A stretch of 64,000 bases of DNA from Thiobacillus sp. 65-1059. Lineage in GTDB: Bacteria > Pseudomonadota > Gammaproteobacteria > Burkholderiales > Thiobacillaceae. Made by a program: the position numbers and the translations under genes. The notes under the pieces are model-generated. The model ran no database searches and was not told where the DNA came from. It saw only the letters and a program-made list of their open reading frames with translations. Location: positions 1-64,000 of the forward strand of contig MKUE01000115.1 of the NCBI GenBank assembly GCA_001897675.1, read 5' to 3'. Within the stretch, counting starts at the first letter, position 1. Each line of letters begins with the position of its first letter. Positions 34,621-43,554 of the stretch are shown here, piece by piece.

Positions 34621-37380
34621 ATGTTGAACGAACAGGATGCGTCACCGGGCTCCTCCGTGCACATTCAAACCCTTACTGTCGAGCAGTCCTTCGCCAGCCT
34701 GCATACCTCGGCTGCGGGGCTGACTGCGTCCGAGGCGCGGCGCCGGCTGGCGGAATTCGGCCCCAACCGCGTCGAGGAGGTGAGGCGCGAGTCCCTGCTG
34801 CTGCGCTTCGCCCGCGAATTCACCCACTTCTTCGCCGTCATCCTGTGGCTGGGGGCGGCGCTGGCGTTTTTCGCCGAGTATTTCGAACCCGGCCAGGGCA
34901 TGGCCCGGCTGGGGATCGCCATTGTCGGCGTCATCCTCGTCAACGGCATTTTTTCCTTCTGGCAGGAATACAAGGCCGAACGCGCGGTCGACGCGCTGCG
35001 CCAGTTGCTGCCGCAGCAGGCGACGCTGTTGCGCGGCGGCGAAGCGGTGCGGCAGCTTGCCGGCGAACTGGTGCCCGGCGACATCGTGCTGCTGGAGGAG
35101 GGCGACTTCGTGCCGGCCGACTGCCGGGTGGTCGAGGCGCTCGGCCTGCGCGTCAACACCGCGACGATCACCGGTGAATCGCTGCCCGCGGCACGCAGCG
35201 CAGCCCCCCACCCGGAGGGCTCGCCGCTCTTTGCCAGAAACATCGTGCTGGCCGGCACCGCGGTGGTGTCGGGCCAGGCGCGCGCGGTGGTCTATGCCAC
35301 CGGCATGCGAACGGAATTTGGCCGCATCGCCCATCTGACGCAGACGGCAGGCGCAGCCATATCGCCGTTGCAGCGTGAGATCAAGCGGCTTTCCCGCATG
35401 GTGGCTTTTCTCGCCAGCGGCATCGGCGGCGCGTTCTTCCTGGTCGGCCAGGCGCTCGGCCTGCCGTTCTGGGAGAACCTGCTGTTCGCCATCGGCATCA
35501 TCGTCGCCAACGTGCCGGAAGGCCTGCTGCCGACGGTGACGCTGTCGCTGGCGATGGCGACGCAGCGCATGGCGAAGCGCAACGCGCTGGTGCGGCACCT
35601 GCCCGCAGTGGAGGCGCTCGGCTCGACCACGGTGATCCTTTCCGACAAGACCGGCACGCTGACGCAGAACCGGATGTCGGTGCGGCGTCTATGGCTGGGA
35701 GGCGGATTCGTCGCGGCGGACGCCATCGCGGCGCAGCCGCGTCTGGCCGCGGATCACCGCGCGCTCTTCGTGAATGCCGCGCTCTGCCACAACCTGAAAG
35801 AAACAGGCAATCAGGGCAAGCACGCCTGGCTGGGCGACCCGATGGAGGCGGCGCTGGCCGACATGGGCCGGCAGGCGGCCGGCGCGCTCGACGGCTACGC
35901 GCGCATCGACGAGATTCCCTTCGACACCGACCGCAAGCGCATGTCGGTGCTGTGCGAAACCCCGCAGGGACGCATGCTTTACTGCAAGGGGGCGCTGGAA
36001 ACGGTGCTTGAGGCCTGCGATTTCGCGCAGCTCGACGCCATGGTTGCGCCGCTCGATGGCGCCGTGAAAACCCGCCTGCTCGCGGCGCAGGACGCGTTGG
36101 CGGAGGCCGGTCTGCGCGTGCTGGCTTTTGCCCATGGCCCGGTCGACGGCGGCCTGCCGGCCGAGGAGCGCGGCCTCGTCCTGTCGGGCCTGGTCGGGCT
36201 GGAAGATCCGCCGCGGCCGGAAGTGCCGGAGGCCATGGCGCGCTGCGCCGCGGCCGGCATCCGCGTCATCATGGTCACTGGCGACCATCCGCATACGGCG
36301 CAGGCCATCGCCCGCGAAATCGGCCTGACGAAGAGCGCGCAGCCGGTCGTCATCAGCGGCGACGATCTGGGCCGCCTGTCGCCGGCGCAGCTGCAGCTGG
36401 CGCTGGATGCGCCGGAAATCCTGTTCGCCCGCGTCGCCGCCGTGCAGAAGATGCACCTCGCCGAGGCGCTGCAGAAGAAGGGCGAGATCGTCGCCGTCAC
36501 CGGCGACGGCGTCAACGATGCGCCGGCGCTGAAGGTCGCCGACATCGGCATCGCCATGGGCATTGCCGGCACCGACGTCGCCAAGGAAGCGGCCGACCTG
36601 ATCCTGCTCGACGACAACTTCGCCAGCATCGTCTCGGCCATCGAGGAAGGGCGCGCGGTGTTCGACAACCTGCGCAAGTTCCTCACCTACATCCTTTCCT
36701 CCAACATTCCCGAACTGGTACCCTATCTCGCCTTCGTGCTGCTGCGCATTCCGCTGCCGCTCACCATCATCCAGATCCTGGCGGTCGACCTCGGCACCGA
36801 CATGCTGCCGGCGCTCGCGCTCGGTGCCGAAAAGCCCGACCCCGACGTGATGCGGCGCCCGCCGCGCGCGCGCGGCGAAAGGTTGTTGTCGTGGGGCCTG
36901 ATCGCCCGCGCCTATCTGTTCCTCGGTGTGCTGGAAGCGGCTGCCGCGATGACGGTGTTCTTTTTCGTTCTCGACGCCGCCGGCTGGCACTACGGGGAGC
37001 CGTTGGCGCGAACCGCGCCGCTCTACCTCGAGGCGACCACCGCCTGCCTCGCGACCATCGTGATGATGCAGGTGATCAATGTATTCCTGTGCCGCCACCC
37101 GCGGCGTTCCGTCTTCGCGTTCAGCCTTTCCGGCAACCCGCTCATCCTGCTCGGCATCGCAGCGGAGCTGGGCCTGCTGCTGTTCATCGCCTATACCCCG
37201 ACCGGCCATTGGCTGTTCGGCACGGCGCCGGTGGGGGCTGAGGTCTGGCTGTTCGCGGCGGCGCTGGCGGCATTGATGGGGTTCGCGGAGGAGCTGCGCA
37301 AGAGGTGGCTGCGGCGGCGCCGGTGCGCGGCCGGTTGCGGACGTCGGCCTGCACGCCCAGGCCGGGTGCGGCCGGACTGA
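34621..37380 (+). CDS. P2-type cation-transporting ATPase
   Basis: A 919-residue ion pump. The N-terminal cation-ATPase domain precedes the actuator motif TITGESLPAA. Helix 4 carries IIVANVPEGLLPTVTLSLA, which resembles Na/K and Ca pumps. The phosphorylation site is ILSDKTGTLTQN, the nucleotide-binding region has YCKGALE, and the hinge is VTGDGVNDAPALKVAD. The C-terminal six-helix region is complete. Monovalent cations or calcium are possible substrates. ATG 34621 lies 6 nt inside a GTG alternative. It is divergent from the CorC-like gene. Confidence 0.88.
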   Translation: MLNEQDASPGSSVHIQTLTVEQSFASLHTSAAGLTASEARRRLAEFGPNRVEEVRRESLLLRFAREFTHFFAVILWLGAALAFFAEYFEPGQGMARLGIAIVGVILVNGIFSFWQEYKAERAVDALRQLLPQQATLLRGGEAVRQLAGELVPGDIVLLEEGDFVPADCRVVEALGLRVNTATITGESLPAARSAAPHPEGSPLFARNIVLAGTAVVSGQARAVVYATGMRTEFGRIAHLTQTAGAAISPLQREIKRLSRMVAFLASGIGGAFFLVGQALGLPFWENLLFAIGIIVANVPEGLLPTVTLSLAMATQRMAKRNALVRHLPAVEALGSTTVILSDKTGTLTQNRMSVRRLWLGGGFVAADAIAAQPRLAADHRALFVNAALCHNLKETGNQGKHAWLGDPMEAALADMGRQAAGALDGYARIDEIPFDTDRKRMSVLCETPQGRMLYCKGALETVLEACDFAQLDAMVAPLDGAVKTRLLAAQDALAEAGLRVLAFAHGPVDGGLPAEERGLVLSGLVGLEDPPRPEVPEAMARCAAAGIRVIMVTGDHPHTAQAIAREIGLTKSAQPVVISGDDLGRLSPAQLQLALDAPEILFARVAAVQKMHLAEALQKKGEIVAVTGDGVNDAPALKVADIGIAMGIAGTDVAKEAADLILLDDNFASIVSAIEEGRAVFDNLRKFLTYILSSNIPELVPYLAFVLLRIPLPLTIIQILAVDLGTDMLPALALGAEKPDPDVMRRPPRARGERLLSWGLIARAYLFLGVLEAAAAMTVFFFVLDAAGWHYGEPLARTAPLYLEATTACLATIVMMQVINVFLCRHPRRSVFAFSLSGNPLILLGIAAELGLLLFIAYTPTGHWLFGTAPVGAEVWLFAAALAALMGFAEELRKRWLRRRRCAAGCGRRPARPGRVRPD

Positions 37381-37566
37381 GGGGCTTGCCGGGCCGGCCG
37401 ACCGCGATTGCCGCGCAGCCCCCGTTCGGGCGCCGGCCTGCCGCCATCGACAGACGACCGACGCGCGCCGGAAAAAGCATTTCAGATCTTGCGCAAAATG
37501 CCGATAATCATTGCAAAGGTAATCTTGAACTCCATATCTTTTTATCTTTCATTGCGGGGAATGCCG

Positions 37567-38001
37567 ATGCGTCTTTATCGCTTGTGGTTCGCCATTTCCC
37601 TGCTGGCCCTGTCCTGGCCGGCGGCAGCCTCCCCGCCGGGGAAAATCGCGGTGCCGGACGCCATCGCCGGCGTGACCACGCTGAATGCCGAGGGCCTGAT
37701 CGAATTGGCCGAACGTTTGCCCGGGCTGGTCGTCATCGATTCGCGGATGGCTGTGGACCGGCGCCAAGGCTATATCCAGGGATCGATCAGCCTGCCGGAC
37801 ACCCAGACCGCCTGCGCGACGCTGGGCGATTTCATTGCCACGCTTGACACCCCGACCCTGTTCTATTGCAACGGGGTCAAATGCGGGCGCAGCGTGATCG
37901 CGATCAGGATCGCCCAGGGCTGTGGCTACCGCAGGCTGTACTGGTTCCGCGGCGGCTTCGAGGAGTGGAAGCAGAAAGACTATCCTTTCCTGCGGCAGTA
38001 G
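37567..38001 (+). CDS. Exported rhodanese-like protein
   Basis: A 144-residue protein with a signal peptide (LWFAISLLALSWPAAASP) and a rhodanese fold. The active loop FYCNGVKCGRSV has two cysteines, and VVIDSRMAVDRRQGYIQGSISLP is the family motif. It is expected in the periplasm. ATG 37567 has GGGGA at a suitable distance; ATG 37561 is possible. It lies 6 nt upstream of the diguanylate cyclase gene, so periplasmic sulfur handling and c-di-GMP signalling may be co-expressed. Confidence 0.82.
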   Translation: MRLYRLWFAISLLALSWPAAASPPGKIAVPDAIAGVTTLNAEGLIELAERLPGLVVIDSRMAVDRRQGYIQGSISLPDTQTACATLGDFIATLDTPTLFYCNGVKCGRSVIAIRIAQGCGYRRLYWFRGGFEEWKQKDYPFLRQ

Positions 38002-38007
38002 GCCGGC

Positions 38008-39525
38008 ATGCTGCGCCGCCCGATCACCCTGCGTGTACTGAGCGGCCTGGTGGTGCTGGCAATGGGCGTGCTCGGCATGTCGCTGGCGCTGGTGACCGGC
38101 GAGATCTACCATCGCCTCACCCTGGACAATCAGCGTCAGGGTCTGAGCGGAATGGTGGGGCTGGCAGCCAGCGAGCGCATTGAACGTCTGCAAGAAAAAT
38201 CCCGCTCCCTGGGCCTCAGCATCCAGAGCGATCCGACCTTCGAGCGGCTGCTGAAGGCGGGGGACTATTCCGCCGTCAATCATCTGCTCGATGATCAGTT
38301 CCATCAGTATTTCGTGACCGCCGGCGAGATCCGGCTGGTCCAGTTGCGGCTGTTCAGCCCCGACTTCAGGCTGCTCGCCGAAGCCGGCGAGGGCGTGCGC
38401 GGGGCTTCCGCACAAAAGGCCGCCTGCCCCGGCGTGCTGGAGGCGGCGAAACGCCGCCGCGGCCCGCAGCGCCTGCAATCCCTCTCCGCCCTGTGCGCCG
38501 CACCCCTGCCGCTGCACAGCCTGATCGTGCCGGTCGGTGGCCTGTTTCTGCGCGGCTATCTTGAGGTCGTGGTCGACCCTTCCCCCAGCCTGGTCGGCCT
38601 GGACAAGACCCTGGGCATGCCGTTGCGCATGCAATCGGTGACGGGCAGCGAACTGTATCGATCCGCGTCATGGCCGGCGGCGGGCAGCGAGCGTGGCGCC
38701 CTGGAAGTGAACTATGCGCTGCGGGACGACGGCGGACGCGAGGTGTTGCGGCTGACCATGCTGAGCGATGTCGCGGCCCTGCGCGGCCAGCTCGACGAGA
38801 CGCGGCGCAATATCCTGCTGGTGGCGACCTTGCTGACCCTGGCGGTGGCAATACTGCTGTACCGGGTGCTGCGCAGGACGATGCTGGAGCCGATTACGGA
38901 CCTGCTGCGCCGCCTGCAGCGCTACGGCCAGCATGGCGAGGCCGACAGGAAAGACATGGTGCCGACCGGGGCGATCCGGGAACTGCATGCCCTGCAGGAC
39001 GTTTACGACACCCTGGATCATCTGGCCCGCACCGATCCGTTGACCCAGCTGCCGAATCGCGCCCAGTTCCAGGATTGTCTGGAGCGCCATACCACGGGAG
39101 AGCATCGGCACAATGGCGGTTTTGCCTTGTTGATGATGGACCTCAACGGCTTCAAACAGGTGAACGACCAGTTCGGCCACCACGTCGGCGATGCGCTGCT
39201 GCAGCAGGTGGCGGCGCGCCTGGAAAGCACCAAGCGCCGGGGGGATGTCCTGGCGCGCCTGGGGGGCGACGAATTCGGGATGCTCCTGCCCGGGGTGCGG
39301 GAGCGCGAGAGCGCCGGCAGCGTGGCGGATAAGCTGGCCCGGATACTGGGCGATCCGTTTCAGATCGGTTCCCATGCGTGCCGGGTGGGCGTGAGCATCG
39401 GCATCGCCTTCTATCCCGACGACGACGCTGACCCCGATGCGCTGATCCGCCTGGCGGACGCCGCCATGTACGAGGCCAAGCGCGGCCGCGGCGGCCATGC
39501 CTATGCGAATTCCGCTATGGCCTAG
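38008..39525 (+). CDS. Membrane-anchored diguanylate cyclase
   Basis: A 505-residue protein that makes cyclic di-GMP. Helix 1 lies at about residues 12-32, followed by a periplasmic sensor region of about 240 residues, a second helix (about 270-290) and a C-terminal GGDEF domain starting at LARTDPLTQLPNRAQF. The active site is LGGDEFG, and RRGD five residues before it is an intact inhibitory I-site. The periplasmic region contains a few Cys residues and no recognised domain. It is likely an operon partner of the exported rhodanese upstream. Confidence 0.9.
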   Translation: MLRRPITLRVLSGLVVLAMGVLGMSLALVTGEIYHRLTLDNQRQGLSGMVGLAASERIERLQEKSRSLGLSIQSDPTFERLLKAGDYSAVNHLLDDQFHQYFVTAGEIRLVQLRLFSPDFRLLAEAGEGVRGASAQKAACPGVLEAAKRRRGPQRLQSLSALCAAPLPLHSLIVPVGGLFLRGYLEVVVDPSPSLVGLDKTLGMPLRMQSVTGSELYRSASWPAAGSERGALEVNYALRDDGGREVLRLTMLSDVAALRGQLDETRRNILLVATLLTLAVAILLYRVLRRTMLEPITDLLRRLQRYGQHGEADRKDMVPTGAIRELHALQDVYDTLDHLARTDPLTQLPNRAQFQDCLERHTTGEHRHNGGFALLMMDLNGFKQVNDQFGHHVGDALLQQVAARLESTKRRGDVLARLGGDEFGMLLPGVRERESAGSVADKLARILGDPFQIGSHACRVGVSIGIAFYPDDDADPDALIRLADAAMYEAKRGRGGHAYANSAMA

Positions 39526-39569
39526 CGGACAGCGCCGCCCCGGCCGCCGGCCTTGAGCGGCGGTGCCGG

Positions 39570-39824
39570 TCAGCGCCCCTCGGGCAGCACGATGTTGACT
39601 TCCAGCACTTCGTAGTTGCCCTGCTTCTCGAGCCCCACCTTGATACCGGCGGGATCGATCGGGAAGTACTTGGAAATCACCGCGACCAGGTCTTTTTGCA
39701 GATCGGGCAGGAAATCGGGACCGGAGAGTCCCGCGCGTTCGTGCGCGATGATGAGTTGCAGGCGCTCCTTGGCAACCGAGGCGGTCGGTTTCTTTTCGCC
39801 GAAAATGAGGGTGAGCCAGGACAT
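39570..39824 (-). CDS. minE: Cell division topological specificity factor MinE
   Basis: An 84-residue protein, the usual MinE length. The N-terminal anti-MinCD helix region contains [17 protein letters not shown], and the C-terminal topological domain is [13 protein letters not shown] onward. It stimulates MinD ATPase activity and gives pole-to-pole oscillation. It is the last gene of minCDE, 1 nt after minD. Confidence 0.96.
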   Translation of the reverse strand: MSWLTLIFGEKKPTASVAKERLQLIIAHERAGLSGPDFLPDLQKDLVAVISKYFPIDPAGIKVGLEKQGNYEVLEVNIVLPEGR

Positions 39825-39825
39825 C

Positions 39826-40641
39826 TTACTTGCCTCCGAACAGGCGCTTGATCAAGCCCGGTTTTTCGTAGTCGACGAAACGCAGCGGATGCTCCTCGCC
39901 GAGGAAGCGGCCGATCGCATCCTGATAGGCGTCGGCCACCGGGGTGCCTTTCTGATGGATCGCGGGGATCCCCTGGTTGGAGGCCTGCAGCACCGCCTCG
40001 GATTCCGGGATGACGCCCAAAAGCGGGATCCGCAGCAGTTCCTGGATGTCGGTGTAGGTCAGCATTTCGCCTTCCACCGCGCGCTTCGGGGCATAGCGGG
40101 TGACCAGCAGATGTTCCTTCACCGGCTCGCGGCCTTCGCTGGCGCGGCGGCTTTTCGACTGGATGATGCCGAGGATGCGGTCGGAATCGCGCACCGACGA
40201 GACTTCCGGGTTGGTGACGACGATGGCCTGGTCGGCGAAGGTGAGCGCCACCACCGCGCCGTGCTCGATCCCGGCGGGCGAGTCGCAGACGATGTAGTCG
40301 AAGCCCTGGTGTTCCAGGTCCTTCAGCACCTTCTCCACGCCTTCCTCGGTGAGCGCGTCCTTGTCGCGCGTCTGCGAGGCCGGCAGCACGAACAGGTTGT
40401 CGGCGTGCTTGTCCTTGATCAGCGCCTGGTGCAGGTTGGCGTCGCCCTGGATAACGTTGACGAAGTCGTACACCACGCGGCGTTCGCAGCCCATGATGAG
40501 GTCGAGGTTGCGCAGACCCACGTCGAAATCGATCACGGCTGTCTTGAAGCCGCGCAGCGCAAGGCCGCTGGCGATCGAGGCGCTGGTGGTGGTCTTGCCG
40601 ACGCCGCCCTTGCCTGAGGTCACAGTGATGATGGTTGCCAC
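39826..40641 (-). CDS. minD: Septum site-determining ATPase MinD
   Basis: A 271-residue deviant Walker ATPase ([14 protein letters not shown]). [22 protein letters not shown] and [11 protein letters not shown] are MinD signatures, and the amphipathic membrane-targeting tail [11 protein letters not shown] is intact. The start is GTG 40641 ([12 protein letters not shown] follows), because the frame extends upstream without a better start. It recruits MinC to the membrane. Confidence 0.96.
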   Translation of the reverse strand: MATIITVTSGKGGVGKTTTSASIASGLALRGFKTAVIDFDVGLRNLDLIMGCERRVVYDFVNVIQGDANLHQALIKDKHADNLFVLPASQTRDKDALTEEGVEKVLKDLEHQGFDYIVCDSPAGIEHGAVVALTFADQAIVVTNPEVSSVRDSDRILGIIQSKSRRASEGREPVKEHLLVTRYAPKRAVEGEMLTYTDIQELLRIPLLGVIPESEAVLQASNQGIPAIHQKGTPVADAYQDAIGRFLGEEHPLRFVDYEKPGLIKRLFGGK

Positions 40642-40654
40642 GGCGCTTCCTTTT

Positions 40655-41347
40655 TTACTGGGGATGGAGAGGTTCGATGACGATCTGGCTGGCGTCGGCC
40701 AGCCGGATTTGCGCCGGCTTGCCCGCCACGGCGGCGTCCGGCGCGGATTCGAAGGTGCGGTACACGCCCGCGATCGACACCAGTTCGGCTTCAAGCTGCG
40801 TGGTGAAGATGCGCGCCGCGGTGTCGCCGCGCGCGCCGGCGAGCGCCCGCCCCTTGAGCGGGGCATACACATGGATGCTGCCGTCGGCGATCACTTCCGC
40901 GCCGGGATTGACCGCGGCCAGCACCACGATGTCGCCGCCCGCCGCGTACACCCGCTGCCCCGAGCGCAGCGGCTTGTCGATGATGCGGGTGGGGGCGCTG
41001 GCCGCAGCGGCCGGCGCGGCCTGGTTCAGCACCAGCAGTCCGGCCTGGGTGGCGGCTGCGGCCAGTTCGGCCGACGCATTCTGCACCGCGAAAGGATTCA
41101 AGCCCCGGTTTTTCAATTCCTGCGCCAGCCAGACCCAGTCGGGCGATGCCGCGTCGGCCGGCAGGCGGCTGCACTCGAACACTGCCGCCTCGCCGCCGAA
41201 GAAATCCGGCGTCGCCGCAAACAGCGTGGTGAGATGGGTGTCCAGCGCAGCGTGCTCGGCGCTGTTGAGGATGACTTGTATCCCGGCGAGCCGCGTGGTT
41301 TTCAGTTCCAGCGCGGGCGCGGGGCGGGGCTCACGTCGGCGCGGCAT
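40655..41347 (-). CDS. minC: Septum site-determining inhibitor MinC
   Basis: A 230-residue protein with an N-terminal FtsZ-inhibiting domain (ALELKTTRLAGIQVILNSAE) and a C-terminal beta-helix domain (IIDKPLRSGQRVYAAGGDIVVLAAVNPGAEVIADGSIHVY), joined by an Ala/Pro-rich linker. It blocks FtsZ assembly at the poles. It is first in minCDE, 13 nt before minD. Confidence 0.95.
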   Translation of the reverse strand: MPRRREPRPAPALELKTTRLAGIQVILNSAEHAALDTHLTTLFAATPDFFGGEAAVFECSRLPADAASPDWVWLAQELKNRGLNPFAVQNASAELAAAATQAGLLVLNQAAPAAAASAPTRIIDKPLRSGQRVYAAGGDIVVLAAVNPGAEVIADGSIHVYAPLKGRALAGARGDTAARIFTTQLEAELVSIAGVYRTFESAPDAAVAGKPAQIRLADASQIVIEPLHPQ

Positions 41348-41399
41348 GGCAGGCAGGGCGGGGAGAATTCACGAAACAGGCGGTAGAAAGCAACCCCGA

Positions 41400-41548
41400 G
41401 AGTCTAGCCGCACCTGCATGGCGGGGCAAGGCGCGCGGGCGCGGCGGATCGACGCCGAGGGTTCGCCGATGGCGGCGGCCGGGCCGCCGGCCATCAGCGC
41501 GATGCGCTCGGACAGCAATCCCGCCGCCTCGGCGTCGTGGAGCCCTTC
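41400..41548 (-). pseudogene. Remnant of an ABC-transporter ATPase C-terminus
   Basis: On the minus strand this gap can be read as EEGLHDAEAAGLLSERIAL followed by MAGGPAAAIGEPSASIRRAR. That matches the switch-His and post-Walker-B end of nitrate/sulfonate-type ABC ATPases (THD..EA...DRI..M..GP...IGE). There is no start codon or Walker A, and the upstream side runs into the dienelactone hydrolase gene. It looks like the last piece of a deleted transporter gene. Confidence 0.55.
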
Positions 41549-41549
41549 C

Positions 41550-42347
41550 TCACTGGCAGCGCATCTCCGGCGTCAATTTCATCCACTGCGCCAGCCAGTT
41601 TTTTGCCCGCTCGCGCGCATGCCGCGTGGCGATCTTTTCCTCCGGCGTCTGGTCGGGACGGAAGTCGAACGCACGCCGCGCCATCGGGTAGACCTGGTAT
41701 TCGACCGGCACGCCGCGCTCCCACAGCGCATAGAACGCGCGGCCGCCGTTCATGCGGCGCAGCTCGTAATCCTGTTCGCCGATCAGGTACAGGATCGGCG
41801 TGGCGAGCTGCATGATTTCGGGTGCGATGCGGAACAGTTGGTCCGGCTCGGGCGCGTTGGGATTCTGCATGTGGCCGTAATAGCTGACGATGGCGGCGAT
41901 GTCGTTGCCGCGCTTGGCGGCCAGCCGGATCGCGTAATACGGGCCGCGCGACAGGCCGACGATGCCGACCGGCTGCTTGCAGGCGTTGGGCAGCGACTTC
42001 AGATAATCGAGCCCGGCTTCCACATCCATTTCGGTGTCGGGATTGTGCGCCGACGGCCAGCGCTCGATGAAGCGGCCGCTCTGCCAGTCGGGCGCGACGA
42101 CCAGGAAGCCCTGCTCGGCGAGCTCGCGCACGTGGGCGCGTTCGTCGCCTTCGTAGCCGCGCTTGGCGTGGATGAACAGCAGCGGCGGGAACGGGCCCTT
42201 GCCGGCGGGGGTGGCGATCTCGACCGGCACGTCGGAACCGTCGGCGGCCTGGATGGTGGTCTTGCTCAGTTCGACGGCGCCGGCGGCGAAGGCCGGCGCG
42301 CCCAGCGCCGATGCTAAGATGGCGCCCGCGATGACGAGTCTTTTCAT
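41550..42347 (-). CDS. Exported dienelactone hydrolase-like protein
   Basis: A 265-residue alpha/beta hydrolase with a signal peptide (MKRLVIAGAILASALGAPAFA). It has the fold elements of dienelactone hydrolase: PPLLFIHAKRGYE, nucleophile elbow GLSRGPYYA (Ser rather than the Cys of DLH) and GEQDYE with the acid Asp. The usual catalytic His in the GHAF-type motif appears as Arg (MARRAFDFRP), so catalysis may differ or be lost. Substrate unknown. Confidence 0.75.
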   Translation of the reverse strand: MKRLVIAGAILASALGAPAFAAGAVELSKTTIQAADGSDVPVEIATPAGKGPFPPLLFIHAKRGYEGDERAHVRELAEQGFLVVAPDWQSGRFIERWPSAHNPDTEMDVEAGLDYLKSLPNACKQPVGIVGLSRGPYYAIRLAAKRGNDIAAIVSYYGHMQNPNAPEPDQLFRIAPEIMQLATPILYLIGEQDYELRRMNGGRAFYALWERGVPVEYQVYPMARRAFDFRPDQTPEEKIATRHARERAKNWLAQWMKLTPEMRCQ

Positions 42348-42458
42348 GGTCTTCTCCGGGTGTTTTTCTGGCCGCCATTCTAGGCCAGTGCCTCCGGTTT
42401 GCCGCGCAGTCAAAACGTACCCGGGGGGACATGCATCCCCCGGCGGGCATCGCTGCCG

Positions 42459-43148
42459 GTGAACGCTTCCCGCGACGAACCGGCGATCCCGCTCCGGCTG
42501 CGGCGGCCGCTGGCCGCGGTGTGGATTTCGCTGGGCCTGCATGCGGCGCTGATCGCGCTGGTGCAGCTGGCGCCGCCGCCGGCGGGCACCGGGGCGCCGG
42601 TGATCGAGGCGCGGCTGGAGTCGCCGCGCGCCGCGCCGCCTGCCGCGGACGTGCCGCCGCTCGCGCCCGCAGCGGATGCGCCGGACGACTCCGCGCAGGA
42701 TGCCCCGCGGCTTGCGCCGAGCGAGACGGCGGAGGCGCTGCCGGTGGCCGAGCCGGCAGCGCCCGCACCCGCCGCGTCCCCGCCTGCCCCGGGCGCTGCC
42801 GAGCCGTTGCCGGGCGTGACGATCGCCAGCGCGGTCGACCTTACCTATTACAGTGCGCGCGACCTCGATGTGCCTCCGCGCGCCTTGCGCGAGATCGTGC
42901 CGGATTATCCCGGCGCCGCCGACCGTCAGCGGCTGTCCGGCAAGGTGCGGCTGCAACTGAAGCTGGAAGCCGATGGCCGCGTCAGCGACGTCGATGTCGT
43001 GAGCGCCGTTCCGCCCGGCCTGTTCGAGGATTCCGCGCTGAAGGCGTTCCGCGATGCCCGCTTCGCCCCGGCGCAAAAAGGCGGCCGCCCGGTGCGCGCG
43101 CTGGTGCTGATCGAGGTGGAGTACGACTGGGAAGGCCGGCCGCGTTAG
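42459..43148 (+). CDS. TonB-like energy transducer
   Basis: A roughly 229-residue protein with one N-terminal membrane helix (LAAVWISLGLHAALIALVQLA), a long Pro/Ala-rich periplasm-spanning linker and a C-terminal TonB domain (IVPDYPGAADRQRLSGKVRLQLKLEADGRV). The Pro/Ala linker suits a TonB that reaches outer-membrane receptors. No exbB or exbD is adjacent. The start is unsure: GTG 42459 gives a typical cytoplasmic head, and an ATG exists 20 codons upstream. Confidence 0.75.
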   Translation: MNASRDEPAIPLRLRRPLAAVWISLGLHAALIALVQLAPPPAGTGAPVIEARLESPRAAPPAADVPPLAPAADAPDDSAQDAPRLAPSETAEALPVAEPAAPAPAASPPAPGAAEPLPGVTIASAVDLTYYSARDLDVPPRALREIVPDYPGAADRQRLSGKVRLQLKLEADGRVSDVDVVSAVPPGLFEDSALKAFRDARFAPAQKGGRPVRALVLIEVEYDWEGRPR

Positions 43149-43152
43149 CCGT

Positions 43153-43554
43153 TCAGCTTGCCGGAGGCGGGGTGGCCAGGCCTTGCAGGATGGGGCAGTC
43201 GGGACGGTGGTCGCCGTGACAGGCCTGCGCGAGCGTGGTCAGGGTGGTGCGCATCTCGGTCAGCGCCGTGATGCGCGCGTCGAGATCGGCGATGTGCGCT
43301 TCGGCCAGGCGCTTGACGTCGGCGCTGGCGCGCCCGGGGTCGTCCCACAGCGACAGCAGTTGGCCGATCTGGTCGAGCGAAAACCCGAGATCGCGCGCGC
43401 GGCGGATGAAGCGCAGCAAATGGACGTCGCGTTCGTGATATTGCCGGTAGCCCGCCTGGGTGCGGCTGCTGGTGCGGATGAGGCCGATGCGCTCGTAATG
43501 GCGGATCATCTTGGCCGACACGCCGCTGGCGCGGGCGGCGTCGCCGATGTTCAT
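43153..43554 (-). CDS. cueR: CueR-type MerR regulator
   Basis: A 133-residue MerR protein. The winged helix is [24 protein letters not shown], followed by a dimerisation helix and the metal-binding loop [10 protein letters not shown] with Cys112 and Cys120, the Cu(I) ligand positions of E. coli CueR. It overlaps the copA stop by 4 nt, an unusual downstream placement: copA is read first. It should act at the 19-bp-spacer promoter in front of copA. Confidence 0.87.
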   Translation of the reverse strand: MNIGDAARASGVSAKMIRHYERIGLIRTSSRTQAGYRQYHERDVHLLRFIRRARDLGFSLDQIGQLLSLWDDPGRASADVKRLAEAHIADLDARITALTEMRTTLTTLAQACHGDHRPDCPILQGLATPPPAS

